Assembly (NCBI RefSeq): GCF_000471905.2
Contig: NW_006499435.1
Location: 328,098 to 392,097 of the forward strand
DNA from: Amborella trichopoda
Taxonomy: Eukaryota; Streptophyta; Magnoliopsida; Amborellales; Amborellaceae
Length of the DNA stretch: 64,000 bases
Reading direction: 5' to 3'
The notes beneath the pieces are model-generated. The model was not told the DNA's origin, did not search any database, and saw nothing but the letters and a program-made list of their open reading frames with translations. Both the position numbers and the translations under genes were made by a program. Positions 11,627 to 23,019 of this stretch are shown here, in pieces; position 1 is the first letter of the stretch; each line of letters starts with the position of its first letter.

Positions 11627-12337
11627 ATGGACGCAAATAGGGTGTTTCATTTAAAAACAAAAACAATGGAAGATAACCCGTCCAAATGTTTTCTTACTAA
11701 AATTATTATTTTTAGTTTTTAAATATTTTTTTTTCCGTATTCATGATCTCCACGGTATTATGCGTTTTTAAAAATTAAGTCTTAAAATCCATCCCAAAAA
11801 TAGATTTATTAAGAGGCCCGGATTTGTATATATGCCCGCTTCGCCACATAGAAACCGGGTCCAATACTTAAAAGGCACGGTTTCTATACTTCCAACCCGC
11901 ATATAGTAGAGGGCACGGTTTCTATACTTCCAGCCCGCATACAGTAGAGGGCACGGTTTCTATACTTCCAGCCCGCATACAGTAGAGGGCACGGTTTCTA
12001 TACTTCCAGCCCACATACAATAGAGGGCACGGTTTCTATACTTCCAGCTCGCATACAGTAGAAATGCAGGCTGGGCAATAAATACATTTTTTTAATATAA
12101 TTTTATAATTTGATCCTAATTTTTAGATAATATAATGTTTTTACTCTTCATGAATATGAAAAACTAAAACAAATTTAAGAATTAAAAATAGTAATTATAT
12201 TAAAAAAACATTTGGACAATTATTACAATTGTTTTTAGTTAGACCACTTATTTGCATCCATCTTTAAGATAAATGCTTTATACCTCTTGGACTACATGTT
12301 GTAGAAATACGGTCCAACCCGCATGAAACAATTTTCC
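11549..12337. mobile_element. Mutator-like element, family C, copy 1
   Basis: The 789-bp non-coding element has long inverted ends: about 11549-11710 pairs with about 12180-12337. The left end starts GAAAATTGTTTCACGCGGGC and the reverse complement of the right end GGAAAATTGTTTCATGCGGG. Flanking 9-bp direct repeats ATACTCAAG (11540-11548) and ATACTTAAA (12338-12346) match at 7 of 9 positions. Inverted ends of 100 bp or more with 9-bp duplications are the Mutator signature. The centre holds a 38-bp tandem array. A second, shorter copy is at 29602-29887. Confidence 0.7.
11876..12065. repeat. 38-bp tandem array, 5 units
   Basis: Units start at 11876, 11914, 11952, 11990 and 12028, each beginning CACGGTTTCTATACTTCCA and containing CCCGCATACAGTAGAGGG. 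The unit echoes in inverted form the subterminal GTAGAAATACGGTCCAACCC of the host element, so it may have grown from a subterminal motif. Confidence 0.9.
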
Positions 12338-12346
12338 ATACTTAAA

Positions 12347-13791
12347 GGATCAAGATTTTTTTTAAAAAAAAAAAGATTGTTTTTTATTTCTTAAACGCTT
12401 AGATATAGAAATTTGGATTACATCAATCCACGTTCAATTTTGGGACTTGTTCTGACACATGGAGTGTATAATCTGTTTGTCTTTTTATTTTATTTATTTT
12501 TCATAAGGGTGACATTTTTTCTTTTTTTTTCATAAGGGTGACGGTTAGATGTTATGACCCGAAAGGGTGGTGGCTAGAAATTACGTACTGAAAATTTAGG
12601 ATCCTCAAAATATTCTAGCCTGGTTTTATAGAAGACAATGAGCGAAACTTGGCCAGCCAGCGTTGACCCCGAGCCAAACTGGACCGAAGGGGCCTGGCCC
12701 AACCCCAGGTCCTGACCTAGATTTGGTCATGCCAAGAAAAAAGGTTGGGCTAGGACAGCCCGTTCTGGCCCTAGGGCCAGCCCTGTAGCCCCAGCCTACC
12801 GGCCCTCAGATTGTGGTGGCCTCCACGTTTGGCAGCCCATGTCTCCAGGGCTGGCTGGCCCGACCCAATGCCAACCCTATACTAAGTGAGCAAGTGCTCC
12901 TGCAATGCTATAAATCATTTCACATATATGAATGGCTCATTGATCCAGCATTGTGAATCTATGAAAAGGGAGAGCATGTAGTATTGAATATTCTTAGTTA
13001 GTGCTATCTTAAAACATATTAAAAGTTTGGATAATGATAAGATGCTCTTTGTTTGGACTATACTATATATATAGAAAGGGATGGACTCAAGCTCTCTTTC
13101 TCTCTCTATAAACCCCATGTTTCTCTCTCTTCCCTCTATGTCGTTCTCACTCTCTCTGCGCTTGATTTGGAAAACCCATCTGAGTTGTGGCGCCGGGGCC
13201 ATGCTAAATAGAGAGGATGCAGGGGTGGAGACTCTATCTTTACCATTTATTTTGGAAAACTGGCATCGTGGTCAGTTGTCCATGAGTTTGCATCCCTAAA
13301 AAAATAAGTTTTCCAAAGTACTGAAAATTTTCAGATAAAATATCAAATAAATCTCCAAATCTATGTTAAAGATGGAATTTTTTTATTTTGTATTTTATAA
13401 AAGGAAAATATTTTTATAGGGCTAAGGAAAGTCTCACTTTAAAACTCATCCAAAATTACAATTTTAGAATCATAAAACCTTCAAATGGATCAACTCAGCC
13501 TTGACCATTAGGGTTGTGAAAATTTTAAGATTTCAAGCTTTGAAAATAGTGTATATTAAAGATATTATCTAAATCATCCATTTCACCCTAAAAATAAGTA
13601 TTTACGGATCTACAAGATATGTATTGTTTTTTATCTTCACGTTTTATAATCACTATTGGAACTTAATTTTAAAGCTATCATAAATATTTTCAATGCCCAA
13701 AGTGCTTATTGGATGAGGATTCTAGATGACGTTTTATTTTATTTTCGTAAGGACTAAGACCCTATAGAAACTGCATCCTTCATGTAAAAGT
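12347..13791. other. Intergenic, with GC-rich repeat and decayed MITE-like DNA
   Basis: About 12630-12885 is an island of GGCC/CCAGCC-rich sequence that resembles 20760-20945 in composition and phrases (GGGCTAGGACRGCC). About 13405-13735 shares phrases with the family A MITEs (AAGCTTTGAAAATAGTG, GGATCTACAAGAT) but has no clear ends. No gene is seen; the reading frames here are composition artefacts. Confidence 0.45.
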
Positions 13792-13893
13792 CTATTTTTC
13801 CTTCACTTTTTATTCTCAAACTACTCATAATTGACATACCCACTATTTTTCCTTCATTTTTTATTCTCAAACTACTCATAATTGACATACCCA
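13792..13893. repeat. 51-bp tandem duplication
   Basis: Two near-identical copies in a row, each starting CTATTTTTCCTTCA and ending AATTGACATACCCA (period 51 bp). Confidence 0.85.
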
Positions 13894-14332
13894 ATGTCTA
13901 ACATGGTCCCTCACTCTTAAAATTCGAGTGAAGTCAAATGCCCAATCTCTTAATCATTTTTCAATTTACATAAAAATAAAAATGAGTGAGCTCGGACACT
14001 CAATGTTTGAATCCATCTCCTCCTTGTGAAATATCTTAAGAGAATGGGTTGGACATCAAATATCCGAATCCATCTCCCACTTATAAAAGTTTTTAGTAGA
14101 TTATTAGCAAAAATAAAATAAAAAAAGAGTATATTTAAACACCCAAAATCCAAAGTTATCTCATACTACTTGCATAAATAATTTTTTTTTTAAAAATAAT
14201 GAGTTTAGAATAAATCCAACTCCCATGTACCCAAAAAAACACAAAAAATGAGTTTGAAAAGCCAATATCCAAACATGTGCGCACTTTGTTTTATTAGCCC
14301 ATTTTTACGTCTATTTTTTTATGTTTTTGGAA

Positions 14333-14564
14333 GGGAAAGTATGGAATGAGACTATTTACCTTTGATACGAGGTAATCATATTAATCCTGACTATTAGATG
14401 TGAAATCGGGTGGCTGTCATTATTCCATTGGTCAAACTCAAATTTTAAAAGAAATTTTATTGAACTTTGTGACACATCCAAACTATCAAATTTCACATCA
14501 AATGGTTATAAAGAATTGCAACCACCGTGTATCAAAGATAAATGGTCGCATTGTATACAATCCC
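14333..14564. mobile_element. Mutator-like MITE, family D, copy 1
   Basis: The 232-bp element has inverted ends of about 40 bp. The left end includes AATGAGACTATTTACCTTTG and the reverse complement of the right end AATGCGACCATTTATCTTTG, followed by ATAC on both sides. The flanking 9-bp repeats TTTTTGGAA (14324-14332) and TTTTTAGAA (14565-14573) differ at one base. Related copies are at 44208 and 55670. Confidence 0.7.
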
Positions 14565-14812
14565 TTTTTAGAATCATATATATTATCTTGTTTTGAAATT
14601 AATCTAAAAAAATAAGATAATAATTTTTAATTAAAAATAAAAAATAGAACAAGTGAGAACCAGTTTGACAGAATAGCCTAGATCCCGGAGTGAGTCGCCT
14701 TGATCTCTCACAAAACCAAAAAAGTCACTTGATTTTGGCAAATTCTCAACTTCGAACAATAGTAGGCCAAATACCCACCAATTCTTATCCAAAATGATGA
14801 GCAATTTTTAAA

Positions 14813-15205
14813 GGACGTGGTTTCTATAAGGTTTCAACTTTAAACAATCTAATTAAGGTACACCTCCAAATTTTATCATAACATGTAATTTTGGTGTAAA
14901 ATTTTTTTAGGATAATCTGAAAATCTATTTTCATATCCGATTATAATTTTGTTAACTCCTAAAATGGTTAAAATCAAGTATATTTATAAACATATGAAAA
15001 TTATAAAAATTAATGGTCTAGATAAATTGTTGCAAGATGTACTATTTTTTAGGCAAAAAATCTTTTTTTTTTTTTCTCATATTTATACATCTCGATGTTG
15101 AGATGATCAATTAAAGGGTTTTTCAACATTAAAATAGCCTTTTCCGATAGATTTTGAAGTGCAACTTTAATTCTACATTTTAAAGTTGCAATCTTTTGTA
15201 AACTT
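14813..15205 (-). mobile_element. Mutator-like MITE, family A, reversed copy
   Basis: Inverted orientation relative to 4256. The left end reads GTGGTTTCTATAAGGTTTCA, and the reverse complement of the right end contains GTTTACAAAAGATTGCAACT. Internal phrases (CATCTCGATGTTGAGATGATC) match copies at 46441 and 62325 in reverse complement. The target duplication is not recognisable, so this is an old copy. Confidence 0.6.
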
Positions 15206-15317
15206 TTTGATTTACTATATATCAATAATGACTTCTTGATTTACTGCATATCATGTGACCCCTGTTCCTAAACTATATGTATGCTATATCCATAATGCAT
15301 ATAAAGGATTCAAGGGT

Positions 15318-15341
15318 ACTCTCTCTCTCTCTCTCTCTCTA
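15318..15341. repeat. (CT)n microsatellite
   Basis: About 23 bp of uninterrupted CT dinucleotides. Confidence 0.9.
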
Positions 15342-15439
15342 TTTAACAGTAGTAGACTACCAAGATGGCAGAAAAGGAGAGGTAGGTGGTTGGTGGAACC
15401 GCATCCACTCAGGATTCAAAGCATGTGTGCATACACATA

Positions 15440-15775
15440 GAGAGTGTGTGAAATATAGAGAGAGAGAGAGAAATATACAGTGAGAGAATTTAGGCCATAA
15501 AGAGATAAAGAAATAGACAGAGAGAGAATGAATTTGAAGCCACCATTGTCACCCTCTGGTTGTCATGTGTGCATACATACAGAGAGAGTGAAATATATAT
15601 ATAGAGAGAGAGAGAATTTGAAGCCAAAGAGAGATAGTGAAATATACAGAGAGAGAGAGAGAGTGAAATATATATATATAAAGAGAGGGAGAGAATTTGA
15701 AGCCAAAGAGAGATAGTGAAATATACAGAGAGAGAGAGAGAGTGAAATATATATATATAGAGAGAGAGAGATTAA
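15440..15775. repeat. GA-rich minisatellite
   Basis: Repeated units of about 65-80 bp made of GAGAGA runs, AATTTGAAGCCA, AAGAGAGATAGTGAAATA and ATATATATAT. The last two units (about 15615-15685 and 15690-15765) are nearly identical. Confidence 0.85.
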
Positions 15776-15779
15776 AATT

Positions 15780-16288
15780 AGCATTTTGAATATGAAAAAG
15801 AAATATCCTTAGTTAAAAAATAAAAAAAAAAGAGAGAGAAAAGGCCCAAGTTCGTGATGGATATGGAACTTACAGCAGCCAGTAAGATGGATAATTGTTT
15901 TTGATATTTTATGGGTTGTTGTATATTAATAATTATTGTCAACTTTATAATTTATAAAAAATTAATTATGTGGAAATACTTAACATGTGTATTACTTGAA
16001 TTCATACTTACTAATCTAGGTTTAAACTAAATTTAAAATAAATAGTGTACTAATTTAATATATGAAAGTGCCAGTAATCATTTAATAAATCCCAGTAAAG
16101 AGATAATCACAATAATATTTCACTAATGATAATTATCATTAAAATTTGAAGTGAGCCAAGTCATATCTAGAGTAAGGGATATAAGTAATTATGTACACCT
16201 ATGGCTCATTTCCCTTGCTAAAGCAAGGGGAATATATCATTTTAAGAAAATGGGAAGTTAATGTAAATGTCTCTTACTATTTGTGGTA
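15780..16288. other. Intergenic, no gene seen
   Basis: AT-rich DNA with short repeats and no reading frame of note. Confidence 0.5.
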
Positions 16289-16297
16289 TTTGAATAA

Positions 16298-16497
16298 GAG
16301 TAATGATCCTATGAGACCCTCCCACACCCATGTGTGTAGGATTCCAAAAGATCACTATTAAATTTAGCACAGATCTCTAAAAAAGTTATCACATGGGTGT
16401 GGGACTTAACTTTTATAAAGATCTGTGTCAAATTTAATGTTGATCACTTAAGGTCCTACACACATGGGTGTGGGAGAGTCTCGTAGGATCATTACTC
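16298..16497. mobile_element. Mutator-like foldback MITE, family B, copy 2
   Basis: Exactly 200 bp, beginning GAGTAATGATCCTATGAGAC and ending with its near reverse complement (GTAGGATCATTACTC). A perfect 9-bp target duplication TTTGAATAA (16289-16297 and 16498-16506) flanks it. Nearly the whole element could fold into one hairpin. Clean ends and a perfect duplication suggest a fairly recent insertion. Confidence 0.9.
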
Positions 16498-16807
16498 TTT
16501 GAATAATGTCTCTAAGTTTTTATATCGGATGCCGTGGCCCTTTCTTTTTCAGTGTTTTTTAATCGAAACAACAGCAGTTTGTCTTTTTTTTTTCTCCTTC
16601 TTTATTGGGTGGCATATTGATTTGGTCCTTAACGTGCCAAAACTTTTTTAAAAATTATGCAATACAAAACTCAGAGTTTTGAACTGCTTATTCGTTCATA
16701 AAAAAAGTATCCCAAATTCAAAGCTTGAAGTCTTTTTGGATACGAATAGAACTTAAGGGAGCATTGCAAACATTAACTACTAATCAATTAACCCTAGATC
16801 TAATTCA

Positions 16808-19670
16808 TGTTGGGTTTATGTGGCCTTTAAAGGCCTTATGAGTGTGCATTGAAATACTTTCATTATAGTGAAACATAAACTTAGTGGGAATGTGGTCCCT
16901 CGAAGACCATACTAAGCAAATGATGTTTGCTTATATCGGACTGTGCTTATCGATCTAGGTCAGATAATTGGAAAACCCAAAGTACCTGGGCATAAAGAAT
17001 TAACCGATGAGGGTTTTGGTTAGCCCTTGATGAGGTCGGAGCTTATGCCTGGATAAGAGAGCCGAGGGACTGTGTAGCTCTTGTGTGTGATGGTAGGCCT
17101 ACTGAGACGGGGGCCAAAAACCTCATCCATGTTCTATCATATGGCATGCATATTGATAGATCGTTTGAGAAAGCCAGATATCCATCTTTGAGTGAAGCGT
17201 ATGCATGTGCGAGAGATACCCCTATGCGCTATAGAGTTGTGGTCGCATCAGGTCGTGGTGACCTTGACTCGTCTCTAGCGGAGGACCTGTAATCCACAGA
17301 CTGAGATTACGACCCCTTGATTTATCGACCTGACTTTGGTGACCCGCTAATGAGCCCCTGCTTGTACTGTGGGTCATGAGAAACACTGGATCGGTTCAAT
17401 AAAGCTAGTGTGGTCTGTAGTCCACATTTGAAGGTGAAGTACCGCATCATTACAGATTGAATTCCTAAAACCATATGGATCATTTTCCCATCATATTAAT
17501 TTAATTGTGTTTATTTTATTATTGAAATGATTTTAGTTTTATTATTTGAATTTTTATCTCTCAATATTTTATTTGTGATTTTTGGACTAATAAAAATACA
17601 GTTATTGTTCTTACAAAGTTAAAAAAATTCAAATATATATTTTTAAAATTATTTTATTCAATTTTAAAATAATAATTTTTATAAAAATTCCATGGGAGCC
17701 CATAGTGCACATGGGCCCACCATGTGGCATGCGGGTGGGGGCCCACATGTGCCACAAAAGGGTGGCACGGCCCACCCTCTTTGGATTCTCTTATTTGCTT
17801 TGTGTTCAAGTTTTTAATATAAGGTAAGTTTGATTTGTGGCATGTGGTCAAATCTTGGAAGGGAAATATTGACCATGGTTTTATCTGTTTTATAGCAAGT
17901 TTGTTTTAAAGAGATATGGTCAATTTGAATTGATATTGATCTTATTTTATTTATATTTGGTAATATTTATTTACTTGATAATATTTGACATATCCTTGTG
18001 GAATATGTGACATGGATCATGCAATTTTATGGAATGCATGATATTTATTTTATGTAAATATATTGATGAGAAAAGGGGGATAATGGTTCAACCACCTTTC
18101 ATAATGTTGATAGCCCATCTATGGAATGGATGGCTCAGATCTCTCACCCCGCAAGTCACATTGATCAACGGTCTAGATTCAATCTCATTAAAGAGGCAAA
18201 CTATGAGAAAACCTTAAGAAACCCTAAACCTAAATATTCACTATAAATAGGGGTACTCTCCTCCAATCTCTACACAACCTCTCTCTCTCCTATAACCTCT
18301 CTCATCTCTCTCTCTCCTAGAGGGGCATGCCCCACTCTCTCTCCTCCATTTTTTCACTCCCTAATTTTCTCTCTCCAAGTTTTAGGTGGTACTCTCTCTG
18401 CTCTTTAGACCTAAGTTAATTTTGAGGGTTAAAATTTTAGTAGACATTTAAGATGTAGTTACCTAGTTTGGCTGAAATCAGCTATCCCGGTTTGAGATTA
18501 AAGCTAGACCACAGATCCCGTGCCATTGGATGTGGTGACTCGGTATGGTATAAAAAGCCTAATTTAGGTAATCTCTGACATCTTTTTTTTTATTTCCTTA
18601 TTCTTTTTTTATATTCTCAAGCACAATATTAGTTTGTATGGATGTAGTTGAGATTTATTTTATTGATGTGTTATTTATTTTAGAATTTCTATTGTTTGTA
18701 ATAAGACCATCTGTGAATGATCTTGTTGCGAAAGTTATAAGGGGTTATTATTATTAAAAAAAAAAAATTGTATTTCTCCGACAAAAGATCACATAGGTAT
18801 TTTTTTCATTGGTATCAGAGTTAGTTTTATTTGATTCCCATTATGAGTTTTTTCTTATTTTTGCTTGAGAATAGAAATATATGGCTGTTCGTACCTTCAT
18901 CTCTGAGATCCTGAAAACCGAAAGGTTTGATGGGACCAACTTTGCTTCATGGAAAAGAAAAATCAAATTTGTGCTCTATGAAGAAAACTTGCATGCGGTA
19001 CTCTTGACATCGTCGTCCAACTGACGACTCATCTCAAATAATCAAAGATGAATACGCCAATTGGAAGAGGAGGAACTTGATATGCAAGCACATTCTTTTA
19101 TGTGCCATGACTGACTCGTATGCTTTTGAGTACGAGTCAATCTATACTACAAGTGAGATTTTTGATAAACTTGAAAGAGAGTATGCTGAACCCTCTCTCA
19201 TGAAACAAACTATGGCTATGAGAAGGTACAATGATTTAAAAATGGTAGAAGGTATCAAGTTTGCAGATCATGTGAACATGTTTCATGCGCTAGTCAGAGA
19301 TTTGGAAGATACAGGCATGAAGCCCAATGAATCTATTCAAGTGATTCATTTAATGAATTTTCTTCTTAATTCATTGGAGACTTTCATATCTTCCATCTCT
19401 GCTAGAAGAAATGCACTAAAATTGGAGGAACCCATCACAACCATCAAATCTGAAGAAGAACTGCGGAATTCAAGGCAAACCCTAACGGATGTTGTGCATA
19501 TGGTAAAATCTCAACAATTTTTTCAATTTAAGAAAGGAAAGGGAAGAAACACTTTTGAGAAAAAGAGATATTTCAAAAGAATATATGTTGGAAATAAAAG
19601 AGCAAAGAGATAAACTTGAACTTGTTTATTTGCAAAAAGGTGAGCCACATAACCAATAATTGTCGGTTCA
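16808..19670 (+). mobile_element. Ty1/copia LTR retrotransposon fossil, 5' part only
   Basis: Parts visible: a 5' LTR of about 2.0 kb (about 16808-18808, starting TGTTGGG, ending TTTTTTCA, with a TATA-like CTATAAATAG near 18241); a primer-binding site complementary to initiator tRNA-Met (TGGTATCAGAG, 18810-18820); a leader; and a gag region (about 18880-19650) with copia gag features such as FADHVNMFHALVRDL. The rest of the polyprotein and a 3' LTR are absent, so it is a broken remnant with several breaks. A direct repeat of about 43 bp lies just outside on both sides (about 16764-16806 and 19672-19716). Age cannot be estimated without a second LTR. Confidence 0.75.
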
Positions 19671-19671
19671 A

Positions 19672-20240
19672 CAAACATTAACTACTAATCAATTAACCTT
19701 AGATCTGATTCCTAATTCAGATCTCCAAGTTACGAACCACTTATTCACTTAAAAAATAGACAAGCGTCTCGAGTTCAAAACTTCATGCTCCAACTTTGGG
19801 ATACTTATTTATTTTTGCATGAATAAGTTGCTCCCAACCTCAAGTTCTCATCTACTTAATTTATGAAAATTGTCACTTCCGATCTCAAAACAAAAAGATA
19901 CCAATCCAAAATTTGGACTTCCTAATTTGTGATATTTTATGAAAAAAAAAAAGAAAAGAAGAAGACATATCATAAAATATGAAAACATGAAATATCCTTA
20001 ACGAAGAAGACAGATCATAAAATATGAAAACATGAAATATCCTTAAAAAACCACAAACAAAAAACTGATATTTACATTAATTTCCCCATAGAAGGTTAGG
20101 TGGGTCTCTCGAACAACGTAACGTTGCCTATTATTTGTGGTGCATTCTAACCTCCAAAGTTGGTCTTGCCCACTTGCATCTAAAAAAAAAGGAGCATGCA
20201 TAGACACATAAACGTGTATGAATTTGTTAGCATACTGTTA
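19672..20240. repeat. Repeat-derived flank of the copia fossil
   Basis: About 19672-19716 repeats 16764-16806. About 19770-19850 is an imperfect inverted copy of about 16660-16740 (shared TTTGGGATACTT and GAATAAG), so the fossil may sit inside an older inverted-repeat element. About 19955-20045 is a short tandem duplication (CATAAAATATGAAAACATGA twice). No gene. Confidence 0.45.
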
Positions 20241-20406
20241 AATTAGTCGAAATCCTAATGTGGTGCTTTTGGGTCTAGTTGTTGGCCAAGGGGAAATGGG
20301 AAACTAACATTCAAGTTTCGGTTGGCCTGCTGAAAACAACACATGTGCTTGGTTGGGCCGACATATGTAATGGATTTGAGAGAGAGAGACATTATTTTGG
20401 AGAGAG

Positions 20407-20717
20407 TAGGGGTGGCAATGGACCAGGACCCGAGACCTGGGACCCAAGCGGTAGACGTGATCTGGGTCATGGTATGGGTCCAAAAAATTCGATTCGGTGG
20501 GTTGGGCTCGGGTCCAAGAGTGGGTCTAGTAATATTTTTTGGGTCTCAATATATAATTTATATTAAATATATAGATATTTTAATTTTTAAGTCAGGTCTG
20601 GTTGGATCCGAGTCAGATCTAGGTCCCACACTATTTTTGTGGGTCTAGGTCCGGTGAATTCGGGTCCGATCGGGTTTGGTCCGGCCAAACCTGGACCCCG
20701 AGTCGATGCCACCCCTA
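20407..20717. mobile_element. hAT-type MITE with perfect 8-bp target duplication
   Basis: The 311-bp element starts TAGGGGTGGCAATGG and ends ATGCCACCCCTA, i.e. an inverted TAGGGGTGGCA end of the hAT superfamily. A perfect 8-bp direct repeat GGAGAGAG lies on both sides (20399-20406 and 20718-20725). The interior is rich in GGGTC/GGACC phrases. It has no coding capacity; the overlapping Gly/Pro-rich frames are composition artefacts. Confidence 0.85.
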
Positions 20718-20759
20718 GGAGAGAGACAAAAACAAACATTTGGTTATTTCATAATGCAG

Positions 20760-20945
20760 ATAATGGATCAGGCTTTGGGGTGGGCTCGACGGGGCTGGGC
20801 TGGGCTAGGACGGCCTTATTGTGGCCCTAGCCCTGGCCTAGGCCCGGCCTGATCCTTGGGCCGTGGTGGCCAGGCCTTTGCCGAGCCATTGCTGCCGAGA
20901 CCCTACTTTTTTAGAGCTAGGCCACCCGGCCCATTGCCGGCCTAA
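20760..20945. repeat. GC-rich GGCC repeat
   Basis: A block of GGGCTGGGCTGGGCTAGGAC and GGCCTAGGCCCGGCC phrases, resembling about 12630-12885. It is strongly GC-rich against AT-rich surroundings and probably a MITE interior. No ends were defined. Confidence 0.45.
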
Positions 20946-21490
20946 CTTATGTGGGGAGAGAGACCAAAGTGAAGATTTGATACTTTGGTGAGCAACAAAA
21001 TGAACACTTGATCCGTAGAGAGAGACTAAAACAAGCATTTGATACTTAGGAGAGAGAGAGAGAGTAAAATAAACATTTGATACTTTGGAGAGAGAGTGAG
21101 AGAGGGGGGCACAATGACCATTTGATACTTTGGGAGGAGGGAGAGACCAAAATGAACATCTAATACTATGTTGAGAAGAGAGAGACCAAATGAATTTTTT
21201 TATAACATGTTGAGAGAGAGGCCAAAATGACATTTGATACTTTCAGGAGAGAGAGAGAGCTAAAATGAATATGTAATACTGTGTTGAGAGTGAGAAACCA
21301 AAATGAACATTTCACACTTGAAGAGAGAGAAAATTTTATTATTTTGTGAGAGGGAGAGAGGAATGAACATTTGTTATTTTCCTAGAGAGAGAGAGAGGAA
21401 TGAACATTTGTTATTTACTACGAGAGAGAGAGAGAGAGAGATAGTAACATTTGTTATTTCCTAGAGAGAGAGAGAGAGAGGGATGAACAA
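20946..21490. repeat. Imperfect minisatellite, about 35-45 bp units
   Basis: More than ten diverged units of the type GAGAGAGACCAAAATGAACA plus TTTGATACTTT. GA-run length varies between units, and unit divergence increases toward 21490. The minus-strand 131-codon frame (20838-21233) arises from the repeat and is not a gene. Confidence 0.85.
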
Positions 21491-23019
21491 TTGCTATATT
21501 GCCATAGCTCCCAACGCATAGGAACATGTGTTGTGCCCCCTATAAACGACCAATCTAAGCTCAAATATCAAAACCCTGGTCTCAATGTCCATTCTCGCCT
21601 TGGCAAAACCAAGAATTCGCTGAAAACTTAAATGCTTGGATTGAAAATTACATTCAACCATCACAACCAAAGTTTCCCAAAAACATCTCCAAATTTTATA
21701 CCTTATCATTTTACCTTTTTTGGGAAAATAATTCTCAACATGAGTTGATGGGATTGGGGTTGGTAAGATGATTGCCTTTGATTTCGCCTAATTCTCTAAA
21801 ATATCTCCAAGTTTTCAACTTTACTTTTTCATCTTTTCAACTATCAAATTGAGTAAATTAATGCAATTGGGGTGGGATAAAAGATGATTTCCTTTGATTT
21901 CCCTTAAATTTTGTAACCTGAAATTCGAACAGATATCTAAGCAGCATATGAACATGAAAATGAAAATAATTGATTACTCTTTTTTTTTTAAATAATCAAA
22001 TGAGCATATAGCACAGTGTAGGCAAATAGCCAAATTTGAATGTAAATATTTCTTTTATAAAAAAGAGTAGATGTAAGATAAACTACATAGCCTTAGGCTC
22101 TCTTTCTAAAACCGAAAAAAAAGAAAAAGTAAAAAAAATAAATACATACCTGAGAATTAAAACGCATCCGCCATTTTGGACTACCCACGTCATCCCCATT
22201 CCTACAATATGAGCTATCCAGCTTATACTGCTTTAAAGGCCGATAAGCTCATAGAATATTTCTATTGAGATTGAGACAATTATTTTTTGTATGTACAAGT
22301 CAATAATACCCAAGTTGTCATATGTAAAATCAGACATATTAAATATGTCCGTAGAAAATTTGAGAAAAAGTTTATAAGATGCAAAGACCGGTTCACATCT
22401 TACCGTTACTTATAGAGATGATTGTAGCCTTTATGTATAAAAATAAATAATATTAATATATATTTATCCTTTTCTTATGCTAAAAACATTTGATAATTAA
22501 TTTTCTCACGAAGCATTCAAATTTTTGGAGACCCTGTTGGCACCATTTAAGTAAAGTTTGTTGTTTACGTCCTTTCTAATAATGAGCTAAACATGATGAT
22601 TTTTGTTTCGCTTTTCACAATTTGATCCAGATGGACGGCAAAGATTAGGTTACATCTCCCTTAAAAAATCCAGACCGTCCACGGAGCTAACATTATCCGA
22701 AATTAAAAATGGAAACAGCATAAAGATTTCGCAAATGTGATGTAACCAATACACTGAAAAAAAAGGGCTTGAGTCACTGAATTGAGCAGATAAGTCTGCC
22801 CCCTTTGACGACGACACTTTTTATTTGACCCGATTCTCTCTCTCATAACTCTCATCTCTAAAGAAATAAACCAAAAAAACACACTCTCTCTCTCTCTCTC
22901 TTTTTCTTTCAAGTGATGAATGAAGTCATAACTTCTCCTTAAAGAGGCCTTATCTCTCTAGGGAGATAAGGCTTCTCTCTCTCTCAATAGCCTTGTTCTT
23001 TTTCTCGTTCCAATCTTAT
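21491..23019. other. Intergenic, no gene seen
   Basis: AT-rich, with a CT microsatellite at about 22882-22904 and palindromic GCCTTATCTCTCTAGGGAGA near 22946. No family-like reading frame. Confidence 0.5.

Noticed and set aside
17083-17292. Short plus-strand frame in the 17 kb region
   Set aside because: Lies wholly in the LTR of the copia fossil.
20838-21233. 131-codon minus-strand frame
   Set aside because: Produced by the GA-rich minisatellite, with repeating residues and no domain.
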